Below the pieces are notes generated by a model. That model did not search any database. It saw only the letters and a program-made list of their open reading frames with translations, and was not told where the DNA came from. DNA of 64,000 nt from Heliopora coerulea. Taxonomy: Eukaryota; Cnidaria; Anthozoa; Scleralcyonacea; Helioporidae. Positions 46,901 to 61,316 of this stretch are shown here, piece by piece. The stretch is taken from the NCBI GenBank assembly GCA_030142905.1, contig JASJOG010000017.1, positions 558,001-622,000 of the forward strand, given 5' to 3'. Made by a program: the position numbers and the translations under genes. Numbering within the stretch: position 1 is the stretch's first letter; each line of letters opens with the position of its first letter.

Positions 46901-49774
46901 AAACTGAAGTTGTTCATTGAATTATAGTCTCAAGATAATGTTTACAAGTTTTACGATAATTTGTAATTCATAATGTTTATTCAGGTAGTTTACGGTTGTT
47001 GGATTCTCAAGGTAACGTTCGTAAATTGGATTTACTACTTCCAATATAAGTTCACACACTCAGACAAAGCTTTATAAGTTTAAATCATTACATTTTTATA
47101 TTGTATTCTAATCATTGCGTAGGTGGACATCTTTTGCTTGATATTGTTCCATCATAAATAATTTTAAATTTGCATAACTGTGGCTATTCTTACTGTAGCC
47201 TTGCAACTGCCTTCACAATTTCATGAATAAGAAATTGGCAAGTTTTTAAATAAAACTAAAATGTTCAACTAAACGAAGTTCTATAACATCAGCATGATTC
47301 TTGAATAACGAGTGTAAGCAAAAAAGCCAGTAAAACAATAATAATACCAAGAAACTAAGTGGTAAAGTTTCCACCTATGCTGTAAAAATTTCAGCTTCAG
47401 TGTTAGATTTCTTTCTAGTAAGTGAAGAATATTATTCAGTATTCAGAAACTGACTAAATGAGCCATTTGGAGTGCTTTGTGCACTTGGTACCTGGTTTTG
47501 CCAAACATCAGGAATCTGAGCTTGTTGGGGTAGTTGAAAACATCTTTGAATAGGCATGTTATAAAAACCAAGCTCTATATCCAGGAACAGTTTTTCAATA
47601 CCATTTCGCACCATTGCTTTGCGCTTGCTGTCTAATTTGCGGAAACGATTTGCAAGACTCATAGCATACAAGGCATCTTTATCTATTTGACGTGGGTCAT
47701 ATAAATGTACCTCCTTTATTAAACTGGAGTTTAGACTTGATAAAACTTGCTCAATCTGCATGTCAGTTTTTTCAAGATGTCGTTTCCAATTCTCAGTCTT
47801 CACCCATTTCTTACCTTTACCTTGCTTTGTTTCTTCAAATGCTTTCCTTAAACCAGCACTACCCGCACATGAGTTACCTAACTCATGATTTCCCAAGTCA
47901 TTTGGTGAATTTCGGTCGCTTCTATCTTCAGAACATTCATCGACATCGTTACAGTTACTTTCATCTTTTTCATCAGACAACCCGTCAGTGATATCAAAGT
48001 TATATACAGAAGCTGCTGTGTAAGCGTATGGAGATTCAGTTGAATTCCTTGTGGCAGAGTTTTGCCTTTTAAAGTTTCCAGAGCTTAGTCTACTAATGAT
48101 GAAATTCTTCAGCCACATCAAATGCTCAAACTTGGGATCCAATTGTAGATCTGCCGTACCAGATCGTGATTTTCTATTCCTTTTCTTTATATATTTACCA
48201 AATTGTCTCCGTATAGTATCGTATTTTCTTTTCACCTCTTCAACGGTACCATTTATCCTCTCTGCAACAGCTTTCCAGCAGTTTCCTTCTTCGTTTTGCC
48301 TTTGAAGTCTCTTGACGATCGATTGTAAATTGTTGAAAAATCTTGAATGATTTCCATGAAGTCAGCATCTCTCAGATTATCTATTTGGCTTTCATGAACT
48401 TGCAATGATTCGTTGGCAGCGATGGTTAAAAATGAGAAAGGATAGGCCCTAGAATCGATCGTATTTCTTCGGAATTATCGCAACACTGGTTTTCATTGAT
48501 TTTCATATAACCCAAGAATCGTAACCTATCGCAATTGATCCGAAGAAACAAACATTTTTGATTCCTTGTGATGAATTCCGATAAATCCTGATGAATTAGG
48601 ATGAAATACGATGCATGGTTTTCATTTGTCGAAACCCATCCTAATTGATCGCAAGCAATGAATTCCGATGGATTGCGACGTATGAAAACCAGCCATAAAG
48701 GTTACTATACTGAATGAGCATCGCTGCACTAAACCTGACATTTACGGTTTGTGCAAATCAGGCCAATATAATACTTCACTTAATGATGGCGGATCAAGGC
48801 AAAGCGAGGCCCTGGGCCAATGTATCCGGCGGGGCCCCATGAATCTATTAAATAGATTACAAAATTAGAACAAAATTTGAAATTAGTTGTATACTGCAAG
48901 AACGTCGCAGAACCTACAAGACACTTACACATACAAGTACCTATCAGCGGCGTAGGATTTTTTTTTTTATAGGGGTGCACCAGAATTAATAGACTAATGG
49001 GGGGGGGTAAGGGTCGCAAGCGCCGAAGACGCGAGCCGTTTCAGCTAGGGAGGTCCGGGGGCATGCTCCCCCGGAATATTTTGAAATTCTAGAGTTTCAA
49101 AAGAGCCATTTTCCCGCATTTTGGGAGAGGTTTTTGACAATTTTAAGGGCTGGAAAATGTTATTCAAAATGCTATTGAATTAAAAAACTACACATACATT
49201 GGCATTCGGGAAAGATTTTCCGGAAATGTGATTAAAGTTTTTTTAACTCAAGGCGCTGGGCCCCCTCACATGCCGACTAGCGCGGGGCCCTGGGACATGG
49301 CCCACTAGGCCCACTGGTTAATCTGCCACTGCTTGTCCCTCAGAGAAACAGCAAGTTTAATTTCTTCGAATTTCGATGTTTTCTCAACTTCATTTTCACT
49401 TCTGGTGGCGTTATTTTTTAAATTGATAACTGTTGCCTGATGTTGCAATGTAAGCCCTAGAATTTCATGATTCATTTCAGTGTGGTATCCTTGTGGTAAA
49501 TGTATTTGGAATTCGCACCAAAACTGATATTCGTTACGTTTACTAAGCTAGCCGACGACGAGCATTGTTTGTGTGTAAATCCAGGCCGATACGATAACAA
49601 AGGCTGTAATTTTTGTTTTTGTAAACTATAGTCTGGACCTTCGAAGATGATCAAATTCTCCTAAGTACAGATGAACAAGCTATTACTGAACTTATCGAAT
49701 CAAGAGGAATACAAGCAGTTGAAAACCGAATCTCTTTCCTAGAGACATCATCCGACAGCGATGGTGATACTTAA
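31892..49774 (+). CDS. RAP1/TERF2IP-like telomere protein, 7 exons
   Basis: Join 31892-31968, 32087-32213, 35958-36063, 38476-38883, 41942-41988, 43208-43325 and 49632-49774. The total is 1026 nt, 341 residues plus TAA, with every junction GT-AG and in phase. Residues 27-90 are a Myb domain ([16 protein letters not shown], then [12 protein letters not shown], then [13 protein letters not shown]), the arrangement of human RAP1. Residues 108-116 are basic (PSRKRQLKV). Residues 185-229 are acidic and serine-rich. Residues about 241-341 match the RCT domain, which in vertebrates binds TRF2 ([20 protein letters not shown] and [12 protein letters not shown]). In vertebrates RAP1 joins shelterin through TRF2 and also regulates transcription. 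The BRCT domain of vertebrate and yeast RAP1 is not encoded from this ATG. TAA lies in frame just upstream, although an AG at 31888-31889 could be an acceptor for an unseen exon. The introns are full of transposons. Confidence 0.9.
32087..32213 (+). CDS. RAP1-like exon 2 (Myb, first part)
   Basis: The acceptor is TTTTTATACAG and the donor is GTATAT. It encodes Myb helices 1-2, with [16 protein letters not shown] and [14 protein letters not shown]. It ends in phase 0, which lets [16 protein letters not shown] of exon 3 follow directly. Confidence 0.92.
33071..34310 (+). mobile_element. TIR-bounded element carrying a HIRAN ORF
   Basis: CCGTATTTTCTCGATTAAAC plus GCC at 33071-33093 is perfectly inverted at 34288-34310, and TA flanks both ends (33069-33070 and 34311-34312). 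Each end is also partly self-complementary: CCTGGCGTTTATTTAAAA and CCCGGCGTTTAT follow on the left, and the right end repeats the same order. Between them is one ORF (33574-33957), which encodes a HIRAN domain, not a transposase. It lies in RAP1 intron 2. An alternative is two independent short palindromic MITEs flanking unrelated DNA. Confidence 0.65.
33574..33957 (+). CDS. Stand-alone HIRAN-domain protein
   Basis: 127 residues from ATG at 33574. The HIRAN pattern runs from residue 13: [10 protein letters not shown], then [20 protein letters not shown], then [20 protein letters not shown], closing with [20 protein letters not shown] domains in HLTF/Rad5-type helicases bind single-stranded DNA 3' ends. 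Here there is no helicase. After the stop, a second frame ([18 protein letters not shown]... to 34031) stays open and highly charged, so the original C-terminus was probably about 30 residues longer and lost by a frameshift near 33945. It sits inside matching TIRs. The function in the element is unknown. The frame is longer and less AT-biased than neighbouring noise, supporting a real or recently real gene. Confidence 0.7.
   Translation: MATQGDKETFEFDCYVRGYHVTEKHWKDIGVGECLIVCREENKYDPCAMAVYCELGPSDQKINVGHISVKLSSTLRFFVKHGGCISPKVRQETYRASNLEQGGLEVRLIVQCAILSQKGQIIKRLIF
34316..34462. mobile_element. 147-bp MITE next to the HIRAN element
   Basis: TGGATTTCCATTATGCGAAT with ATAGTC is inverted at the right end as GACTATGTTCGCTAAATGG and AAATCCA. 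It starts only five bases beyond the HIRAN element's right TIR. No coding sequence is present. Confidence 0.65.
34704..34735 (+). ncRNA. Hammerhead-like motif (Penelope type)
   Basis: CTGAAGAT, a GGC/GCC stem around TAGAGTTTT, then GAAAC. The cleavage-site side reads ATG instead of GTC, so it is likely inactive. It has one extra base between the CTGANGA box and the stem compared with the canonical core. Confidence 0.35.
35049..35330. repeat. Inverted pair of tRNA-derived SINE copies
   Basis: The + copy has an A box TAGCTCAATGG (35224-35234) and a B box GGTTCGATCCC (35268-35278) with tRNA-like spacing. It is followed by a non-tRNA body CTCAAAAATCGTTTTTC and GACGAACGTTC. The - copy at 35049-35118 is its inverse (GAACGTTCGTCAAGCTC to GGGGATCGAATCC). 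It is not a functional tRNA gene: no proper acceptor stem is seen. It lies in RAP1 intron 2. Confidence 0.65.
35958..36063 (+). CDS. RAP1-like exon 3 (Myb, last helix)
   Basis: The acceptor is TTTTATTTATAACAG and the donor is [26 protein letters not shown] is the Myb recognition-helix region and is almost identical in pattern to vertebrate RAP1. It is followed by an acidic linker, SEDEPDSS. It ends in phase 1. Confidence 0.93.
37826..38372. mobile_element. Inverted Penelope-like terminal repeats
   Basis: The left arm 37826-37925 (GTACGTATTGGTAAAAGTTG ... GCGGTCATCTTCAG) is inverted at about 38277-38372 (GATGACCGCCGCTGAGGCCG ... CTACTTTTACCAAACGTA). About 350 bp lie between them, with no RT. 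A related copy is at 7451-7560. It lies in RAP1 intron 3. Confidence 0.55.
37886..37928 (-). ncRNA. Hammerhead-like motif, best-preserved copy
   Basis: Reading the - strand: GACT, CTGAAGAT, GAC, an 11-nt segment, GTC, GAAAC, GTC, AGTC. Helix I (GACT with AGTC) pairs, the GAC/GTC closing of helix II pairs, and GAAAC-GTC gives the 2-bp helix III and GUC cleavage site seen in Penelope-type hammerheads. One base more than canonical separates the CTGANGA box from helix II, so activity is uncertain. Confidence 0.45.
38476..38883 (+). CDS. RAP1-like exon 4 (acidic linker)
   Basis: The acceptor is TTTTTGTTGCAG and the donor is GTAAGA. It gives 135 codons with split codons at both ends. It begins [13 protein letters not shown], a possible nuclear localisation signal, and is then low-complexity and Ser-rich. 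It has acidic runs such as [15 protein letters not shown] and [15 protein letters not shown]. Such a linker separates Myb and RCT in RAP1 proteins. Confidence 0.88.
39108..39276. repeat. Near-perfect 169-bp palindrome
   Basis: Arms of about 80 bp with only a few mismatches: CATAATTGAAACAGTGAAAA at 39108 and its inverse ending at 39276. The loop is a few bases around CTTCCTGACGAAGG. The centre reads CTGACGA, a GGTCAC/GTGACC stem, GAAA on either strand, the hammerhead-like Penelope terminus. It lies in RAP1 intron 4. Confidence 0.85.
40040..40810 (+). pseudogene. Broken Tc1/mariner transposase
   Basis: Tc1-family pieces in order with frameshifts: an N-terminal HTH part ([16 protein letters not shown]), then [17 protein letters not shown], then [20 protein letters not shown], then [20 protein letters not shown] and finally [15 protein letters not shown]. 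That last segment contains the second catalytic Asp of a DD34E enzyme. The following SPDLNPIE-type block with the glutamate is absent, so it is truncated and dead. It lies in RAP1 intron 4. No clear TIRs were found. Confidence 0.82.
41221..41646 (+). other. Unidentified 141-codon open frame
   Basis: An uninterrupted frame in RAP1 intron 4. I recognise no domain. It has no splice support and the opposite strand is also open in part, so it may be chance or a decayed repeat. Confidence 0.2.
41942..41988 (+). CDS. RAP1-like exon 5 (microexon-sized, 47 nt)
   Basis: The acceptor is TTCCCTTCATATAG and the donor is GTAAGT. Its 47 nt restore phase 0 after exon 4. It encodes [15 protein letters not shown], the first RCT helix region. 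Confidence 0.82.
42758..42860 (-). repeat. Short MITE, same family as 56912-57002
   Basis: Read on the - strand it contains GACTTCCATTATTTTACTCT and GACGATATTACTCGTCAAG, matching the element at 56912. The outer parts ACCCATTCCCTGTGGG and CCCACCGCGAAAGAG are its diverged inverted ends. Confidence 0.5.
43208..43325 (+). CDS. RAP1-like exon 6 (RCT)
   Basis: The acceptor is TTTCAATATAG and the donor is [26 protein letters not shown] then [19 protein letters not shown]. The pattern 'SGxLExAxxxLxxG' is the RCT signature. It ends in phase 1 and joins VWTFEDDQ of exon 7. Confidence 0.92.
43511..43767. mobile_element. Harbinger-type MITE with TAA duplication
   Basis: AGCCTGGTTCACACG is inverted at CGTGTGAACCAGGCT. 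Further in, ATAAGTATAAGGACAA pairs with TTGTCCTTATGCTTA. TAA flanks both ends (43508-43510 and 43768-43770), the 3-bp target size of PIF/Harbinger elements. It is 257 bp and non-coding. It lies in RAP1 intron 6. Confidence 0.75.
44330..46188 (+). pseudogene. Broken Penelope-like reverse transcriptase
   Basis: Fragments in three frames follow Penelope-like element order. They are [20 protein letters not shown] (44625), [16 protein letters not shown] (45080), [17 protein letters not shown] (45150), then a thumb-like [20 protein letters not shown] (about 45610). The RT catalytic neighbourhood follows as [20 protein letters not shown] (about 45740), then [19 protein letters not shown] (46025) and NSFHP. 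Many stops and shifts are present. No GIY-YIG endonuclease was seen downstream, because the Harbinger transposase begins at about 46190. Confidence 0.75.
46190..46920 (+). pseudogene. Broken PIF/Harbinger transposase
   Basis: The C-terminal two thirds of a HARBI1-like DDE nuclease. It begins [20 protein letters not shown], then a TAG stop, then [32 protein letters not shown] and [20 protein letters not shown] (with the catalytic Glu). It then has [18 protein letters not shown], a second TAG at 46627, and a further open tail to TGA at 46920. The N-terminal helix-turn-helix part is missing. Its partner protein is at 47432-48400 in tail-to-tail orientation, as in many animal Harbinger elements. 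Confidence 0.88.
47432..48400 (-). pseudogene. Harbinger MADF/Myb-like partner protein, frameshifted
   Basis: The long frame 48235-47432 encodes 267 residues: [17 protein letters not shown], a low-complexity acidic middle ([16 protein letters not shown]) and a C-terminal helical part with [15 protein letters not shown]. Upstream, [16 protein letters not shown] (about 48275) continues the same frame. The first MADF half ([18 protein letters not shown], about 48360) is in another frame, so a frameshift near 48290 breaks it. In Harbinger elements this DNA-binding protein brings the transposase to the nucleus and to the element ends. Confidence 0.8.
48430..48695. mobile_element. Candidate Harbinger right-end region
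   Basis: It has repeated AATTGATCGCAA / ATCGCAATTGATCC units. The outer end reads GGCTGGTTTTCATACGTCGC inward from about 48693 and is followed by ATAA. This could be the element's terminal and subterminal region. No matching left end was found, because the element meets the Penelope remnant there. Confidence 0.4.
48781..49332. mobile_element. hAT-like element with a second hAT end inside
   Basis: ATGGCGGATCAAGGC on the left and the complement of AGTGGCAGATTAACC on the right are diverged inverted ends, both followed by GGGCC-rich sequence. Inside, CAGCGGCGTAGG at about 48947 with a T run and G run looks like the start of another hAT-type MITE, without a visible right end. It lies in RAP1 intron 6. 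Confidence 0.45.
49632..49774 (+). CDS. RAP1-like exon 7 (RCT, stop)
   Basis: The acceptor is TTGTAAACTATAG. The split valine is followed by [20 protein letters not shown] and [18 protein letters not shown], then SSDSDGDT and TAA. The pattern W..xDDxxLxxxDExxxxxLxxxxGxxxVxxRIxFL matches the end of RAP1 RCT. No AATAAA is obvious in the next few hundred bases. Confidence 0.93.
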
Positions 49775-50610
49775 TGGCTTCATTTTGACCCATCCCTGTA
49801 ACAAACTAGACGTCATGGACTACGTAATAAGTGACGTGTACAGGCATCACGAAGTACGGACTAAAGTAAGTCTTACTGGGGCATTTTGGTGCCGTTGGTT
49901 GCCGTTATACCTCATTTTGTAATAGTTTCTGTTTAACGATGTTTTCACTAAGTTTAAACACTAAAACGGTTAATTCTTTTGTCAAACAAAGTTTGCATTT
50001 CATTCAACATTGCCCACCCTGATGAGTAACCCGACAAGGTCTGTAATGAGAGCTCAGGATTAATTTCGAGCGCTGCCTTTTTGTGTTCAACTGAATGACA
50101 TTCTCAGCAACACAGCTATGGTCCTGAAGTTATGCCGAAAGGATATGGTCCATAGTCCGAGTTCAAGGTTGTTTAACAAACACAAGGAGGAGGCAGGGCT
50201 ATGAAACGAGTGTTGAACGAAGGTTTAAACATGTTTAAACTGCACTTTCCGTAGTGGATTCTAATAATTCGAAGTCAACATTCTTTGTGGTTACATTATG
50301 TTGATAAATGTTTCTCATTGTATGATTTCTTCGAGTACCAGCATTTCGTTCAAATCGATGACCAAGGTTGAAGTAGAAGGTAAAAAAAGCCGTGGCTGGA
50401 GATTCTGACTAACGTCCCAATTACATGAAACGAGCTGGCCCGGCTACCGAACAAGCTCGCTTAATGGGCTAGCTCGCCAAACAACTATAAACTCACAAAA
50501 ACAAAACCAAAACCAAAAAAAAACGACATGATGTGATTACATGAAAATGAGCAAACCCGTTTATAGAAATATCTTGCCTAACTGAAGTTTTGTATAGTAG
50601 AACTAATGTA

Positions 50611-50780
50611 TAGTAGAATGGTGTTAATTATCGTCTGTTGGCGCAAAAGAGTGCCTTTCGATGCAAATGGTTGCGTATCTACTTAAGTGAATGTCGACTG
50701 AATAAAATTAATGTATTTTTGCGTTAATGAGTTTGAGGTTGGCGTTAATGATAGTATACTTTCTGGTAATTAATAGCAAA
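50611..50780. repeat. Single arm of the 2991-4338 foldback family
   Basis: TAGTAGAATGGTGTTAATTA, GATGCAAATGGTTGCGTATC and GTTAATGAGTTTGAGGTTGG match the right arm at 3204-3346. It continues through 'GATAGTATACTTTCTGGTAA' without the Tigger-like insert. Confidence 0.75.
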
Positions 50781-51184
50781 AGCTGTAATAAAGTAAAAAA
50801 AGATGATCGCTGTACTCTTCAACGAGTTAAATTAGGTTGAACGGCGATTCGATGTCATTCTGAAACGTCTCTGTCCCAATAGCAACGGCATGGACACTTT
50901 ACTCAGTAACAGTCTTTGATGCCAAAAACGTTTTTCTAACTTGATTCACATTTTTGGGTGTAGAACGCGTATCTTACCACCTTTCCAGAATTGTATCGAG
51001 GCACCTTAATTGAAATGGATCGAAAACTAATTAATATTTCAACTCGATTCAGATTTCATCAAATTCAAATATGAACCTAAGCTCGTGCAAACCACCTCGA
51101 GTTAGACATTGACTCCCGCCCTAGTCAACTTTTCAAGTCTGCTTTAGCAGTGTAGGTCAATTCATGAAATATGTTCATGTTACC

Positions 51185-51213
51185 CTGAGGATGACACTGA
51201 AATAGAGTCGAAA
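51185..51213 (+). ncRNA. Hammerhead-like motif, decayed
   Basis: CTGAGGAT, GAC ... GTC stem, GAAA. The downstream CGTC cleavage segment is changed to TACT. A more decayed relative lies at 152-185. Confidence 0.3.
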
Positions 51214-51306
51214 TACTGCACATCCTCACGGATATCAAGCGTTAAGTTGTCGCGAGAATCTCTTGTGCACTTAAATTGGAGAAAACGAGCATACTGTACC
51301 CAGTTG

Positions 51307-51425
51307 ATTCGATAGCTCAATTGGTAGAGCAGCAGTACGGTAACCCGATGGTGCGAGTTTGAATCCCGCTTTAGTTAACTTTTTTAGTTGACTTCAGCAG
51401 TATAGGTCAATTCATAAAATGGCGT
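51307..51425 (+). repeat. tRNA-derived SINE
   Basis: A tRNA-like head at 51307-51374 with A box TAGCTCAATTGG (51313-51324), anticodon-arm spacing and a B box GAGTTTGAATCCC. The body is GACTTCAGCAGTATAGGTCA. The same body occurs 250 bp upstream (51113-51176), so two copies lie in tandem. The acceptor stem is not complementary, so it is not a tRNA gene. Confidence 0.65.
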
Positions 51426-54400
51426 GTATAGACTGATGTAATTGTGAACTGTGCCGAGTTTAATTTTCGGGGTACAAAAAGCGATCGTTCGCACTTGCGA
51501 TATTTTTTTCAAAGGGAAAAAGTCAATATCTCGTTTTACTTTAACCAACCTAGCGTCACGATGAATCCCGGTATCTCAGAAGAATTATGGGCTCTCATAC
51601 ATCTGGTATGCCCCTTGCACCTATGCTTTTCCATGAACAGGATACAAGCAGCACGCGGAACAGCCAAAAACCAGAATTGGTTTTGATCAATCTCAAAATC
51701 TATCCACGATCTTTAGGGGTGTGTTGTCGGCAAGTCGTTGTGAATAAAAGGAAAACCCGACTCAAATGAACGATAATGGTCTTATGACGACGTTAAAATA
51801 TTGAATACTTGGAAACGTTAGTTTACTGATTTATAAAGTTGGCTAGCTGGTAAGGTGTTTTACGATGCATTTTCTCAAATACCCACTCGTTTGTAGGTAT
51901 TTGGGAAAAACAACCTCCGACAGATACTTCGACAAGCAATGTAAAAATAGATTGTCTTTATTTGGCATATCCATACATTTCTCCACTAAATATAAATTAA
52001 GGTTGGACTGGAATGACATTCTGAAAGAAACCATGCAAAGGTTTCATGATAATTCGGTGTCTCTAACCTAATGGCACAAAAAGGACTTCTACAAGAGCCG
52101 ACATTTCATACTGCCTTTGACAAATAAAGTGTTCCAAACAGATTGAAATTTCAGACCAACCAGTGACCACGTGGCCTGAGTAGGTTTTCGACGTCTGGAA
52201 TTCGTGAAAACTCCGTAAATTTTAATGGCAAGATTACCAGTTTTGAAACAACTACTCTCAAGACAGCTATACGATTAGCGTATGAACTGAACAAATATTG
52301 ACTAGAAAAGCCAGTCTCAGTCGTTTGGGGTCTTTCTTTATAGTCTCAACGTCGAATCAGCCTACTTCTAAGGCGTAGTACAGTTGCCTATACAGGGCTA
52401 AAAATTGAAGAGTGGAAAAAAATATCAAGTGGTTTTTTGTGACTAGTCTAAAAAGTTAGTCAATATTTTGAAACTTTCAGTGGCTAAACATAAATGGCCA
52501 AATTTACAACAATACGAGTTAAAAGTTTTATCAAATTCTAGCTGTGTTGATACGATTTGAATCGGTGCCGACTCAATGAAGCGTTTTCTTCAATGCTATG
52601 TCCAGCGGCTTTACGCAACGACAAATACGCTTGCGCGTGATACATGTTAATAAAGAAACCGCTTTAATCTCACCCAATTGACGATTCCGAAATAAGTGGC
52701 GTTTATACATTTCACCACAATGCTTTGGAAAATTTTATCAGCTCTATGTTTAACACGTTGATATAAATTAAGTTGGTTAGAACTTTCCTCTGCCACATTT
52801 AATTGCTTCGAAACCTTGCCTTTCTGTTGTTCGAAAAAATAAGTTTATTACACGCAAAGGATTATGGTTAAATGTACAAGTCATCTTTTTTTGACGCAGT
52901 CAGCTGATAACCATCGCTCCTTTCAGTTCTCAGTATTGCTCGATTTTGAAGGAAAATACTCGGTATTTAAATACTGAATGGAGTTATTGAACAATTTCAC
53001 TCGAAAATAAGACCAAAAATCGCTGAAAATGTTATTGTTATATTGACTTAAAAGAATATTACTCCATGTTGAAAGTTTGCCAGCAAATTTGCGACTTCTC
53101 GAGAAGTTTTATAGCCGACAACCAAGGAAAACATTTTAGTCGCAAACGAGATTGTATTTGTTGCAATTTCGAGCCCTGTTTTAATGATGATATAATTTTT
53201 AACTCAATGTTATTTACTTCCTATATACATTGGTATATTTATACAAAATTGTACAGAATTTATGTCGACAAATTTGGTATTATAAATAAAATTACACAAA
53301 ACATGGTCGTACAATAATTACCCAAAGTTAGAATTAAAATACTTTCCACTTAACAAATATGATCCCGGATATAATCTCATGATGTTCATATTTTTCTGTG
53401 CAGTCAGATTCTCAAATATTGAAATATGACACCTTCGACATATTTTACAATCAAAGGTGGAAATACGTCAAGTATTCCTTTCCTTTCAGTAGATGTAACT
53501 CTTTGGTCCTTATCTTATTTAAAACAATATGAAATATTCTGGCACCGACTGTCCTTGCTTCACTTTTGTTTCACATTCACCCCTCATCCCCATCTGCCTT
53601 TACGTAAGGTTTAAGAATTATGGGAATTAACCATTTCCGTTTTTGTGATTAGTAATGATTTTTTAATCAGATAAATTACCAAAATGCTTTAAAAAATACA
53701 ACTTGTATACATAGTTGTGTAAATACAATTATATAATCAAGAGCCCGCTCCAGCAAAAGTTCAACAAAACATATTTTCACAATAGAACTTTATTTAAGAA
53801 CCTTAAAAAAAATCGTTTCGGGAAACGTGCTTTAAAGTTTTTAAATAAAGTTATATTTTTAAATAAAGTACTATGATCAACAACTCAATACAAATAGTTT
53901 CAATTTTCTTTCGCCTGCATGTTCCCAACTTAATCATCGAAAGAGGCCTTTTCATCCAGAAAATAAAATATGGGTTGAACAGAAATGTTCACGATCGTTT
54001 GAACTATAAAACCCTCGTCAGAACCTCGGATGGATCTATACTGTACTATCACATATAGTATAATAGTATTATAACACGAGCGACATGTTATGCACAGTAG
54101 AGATTGGCGTTAGTTCTATGTTGTACGCATGGTGTCACGTCCATGCCAGCGGTTTTAGTTGCACAATAGGTCATTTCGATCACGTCTTGTTCACACGAAA
54201 ACAAATGAAAGTGTTCAAAGTTTAGCAAGATTTTTAGACAATAAAAATGATTACCAGCGATTACTTTTTCAACAATTAGAGACACCGTAAAGTGCGACCG
54301 TTTCCCTTTTTCAATGCATGCAGAGGAGAAATGCGAAAACGGTCAAGACGCTCGAAATCTTTTTTGTGTAAACAGAGTGCCAAAACAACGACCATAAACC

Positions 54401-54536
54401 CGCTGGATTTCTAAACTTTTGAAAACGACATCAAGTACAAAAATCCTCGAACACCCAACCTTAATGCAAAGATTACTAGATTTCTACCGTCCAAGTGACA
54501 GCAATATTTGTAATTAAGTATTGTTGATGGCTAATG

Positions 54537-54567
54537 TTTCGACTGACCGAGTTACGTTTATCTTCAG
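54537..54567 (-). ncRNA. Hammerhead-like motif, decayed
   Basis: On the - strand CTGAAGA (rc of 54561-54567) and GAAAC (rc ending at 54537) are the right distance apart, but the intervening stem pairs poorly. Confidence 0.25.
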
Positions 54568-55759
54568 AGTCAATGGGACTGTATCCGTCAGATGACGGTT
54601 TGACAATTACAAAAATAACATTTGGACAGGCAGTCGAATTGTATTTCTCCTTGAGCAACAGTCTTCCTCAAGAGTACACTCATCCAGAATGCAAGAATCT
54701 GATTCAAGCTATCTATTCTTAACGGTGACCACCAAATACCGTACACCAACCTGTGATTTGCAAGAAAACACTGAACACCTGCATAACAGTAGTCGTAAAT
54801 ACTGTTCCATTATAACAGCCATAATAAGGTAATATCAAGACCTTGTCCATTCATCAGGCACGGGTAGGTGTTCGACGAGTATTAATCGACGATTTATCAA
54901 GTTTCAGCCAAATTAAAAACATTCAGCGAGCAATACGAGTAGACATAACTTGGATTTTAAGTCAAAACCATGCAGAACTGGATTAAGTTTCCACTCCATA
55001 ATCACAGTTTGAAGTTATTTAATGGTCAACACCAATTTCTTTCAGTACCGTCAATCGAGGCATATAAACGAGTGTGGACCACTGATAGCCCATTAATAGA
55101 CGATTACTAAAACATGGGACACAAATACTCTGCATTCTGAATGCACTTTTCATCACAATTACGTATTTTGACAATTAAGTTAGTTTAATATATACATAAA
55201 TAGATAATTATACAGTAATTTTGTTATAGACATGAAGGGGTAGACTATCCACGAGCCGAAGTACAGCAGATCCGAGAACAAGAGGGAAAAAACTGGTCAA
55301 CTAATACGGTTAAATAATTGATCGAAGCTGTCATGATGACGATGATGATAATTTTTTTAAAAAATTGAGATGGTGAAGTTACGATCGTTTATACAAAAGA
55401 AAATAAGCCTCGGCAACAATACTCTGGGATTGCTCGTATAAATAGCCTCATACTGAGTTTGTTCAAGAGCAAAATAAGCCGCGGCTTATTTTTCTTGTAA
55501 ACGGCCCTGATGATGATGATGATGATGATTGTGATAATGATCAGAATGAATTAATTAATTGACATTAGACTTCTGAATTTTTTGTAGGAGTTGTGTTCAA
55601 TGTCTGTACTACCTAATGAATATTAAGATCCTCGTAATGTAACCCCAACATTCGTAACCAGATCATATTCGAAGCCAGGCCTACTCACTGCTCGTGGAAA
55701 TCCTCCAATAAGTGCCAACCACTTCCGATCACATCTACAATTGCACTATAAACGAACTA

Positions 55760-60993
<5,234 letters not shown>

Positions 60994-61316
60994 TTACAGC
61001 GGAATAAAGGACAAAGTTCTGAAAATCATACAAGCGTAGTGGCCAGGGCTCAGTTGTTCTAAAGGCGATTAGTTTAATACAGGATTAGCGCAAATGCTGT
61101 GGACACCTGCCCGATCACGCTGCTGAAAAAGTTGGAATTTTCTTTTGTAGATTTTGGGTGTACACAAAAAAGTTTTAAGCACTGGAATCTGAACTTGATT
61201 ATTCAACCAAAATAAACGAAACCAAAACAACAGATTGACTGGTAATTCTGGATTAGCGCTAATCATGCTTTGAACAACTGGTCCCTGATATACGTGCAAA
61301 CGTTTCCTTGTATAGT

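Larger units (their letters stand above)
49775..55759. other. Intergenic region between convergent genes
   Basis: No gene recognised. It holds a one-arm relative of the 2991 foldback (50611-50780), a tRNA-derived SINE pair (51113-51425), a hammerhead-like motif (51185) and another on the - strand (54537-54567). It also has AT-rich unassigned sequence (52.3-54.0 kb) and a (GAT)n tract near 55509. Frames up to about 83 codons match nothing. Confidence 0.5.

Noticed and set aside
47692..47991. 99-codon + strand frame
   Set aside because: Antisense shadow of the Harbinger MADF/Myb gene.
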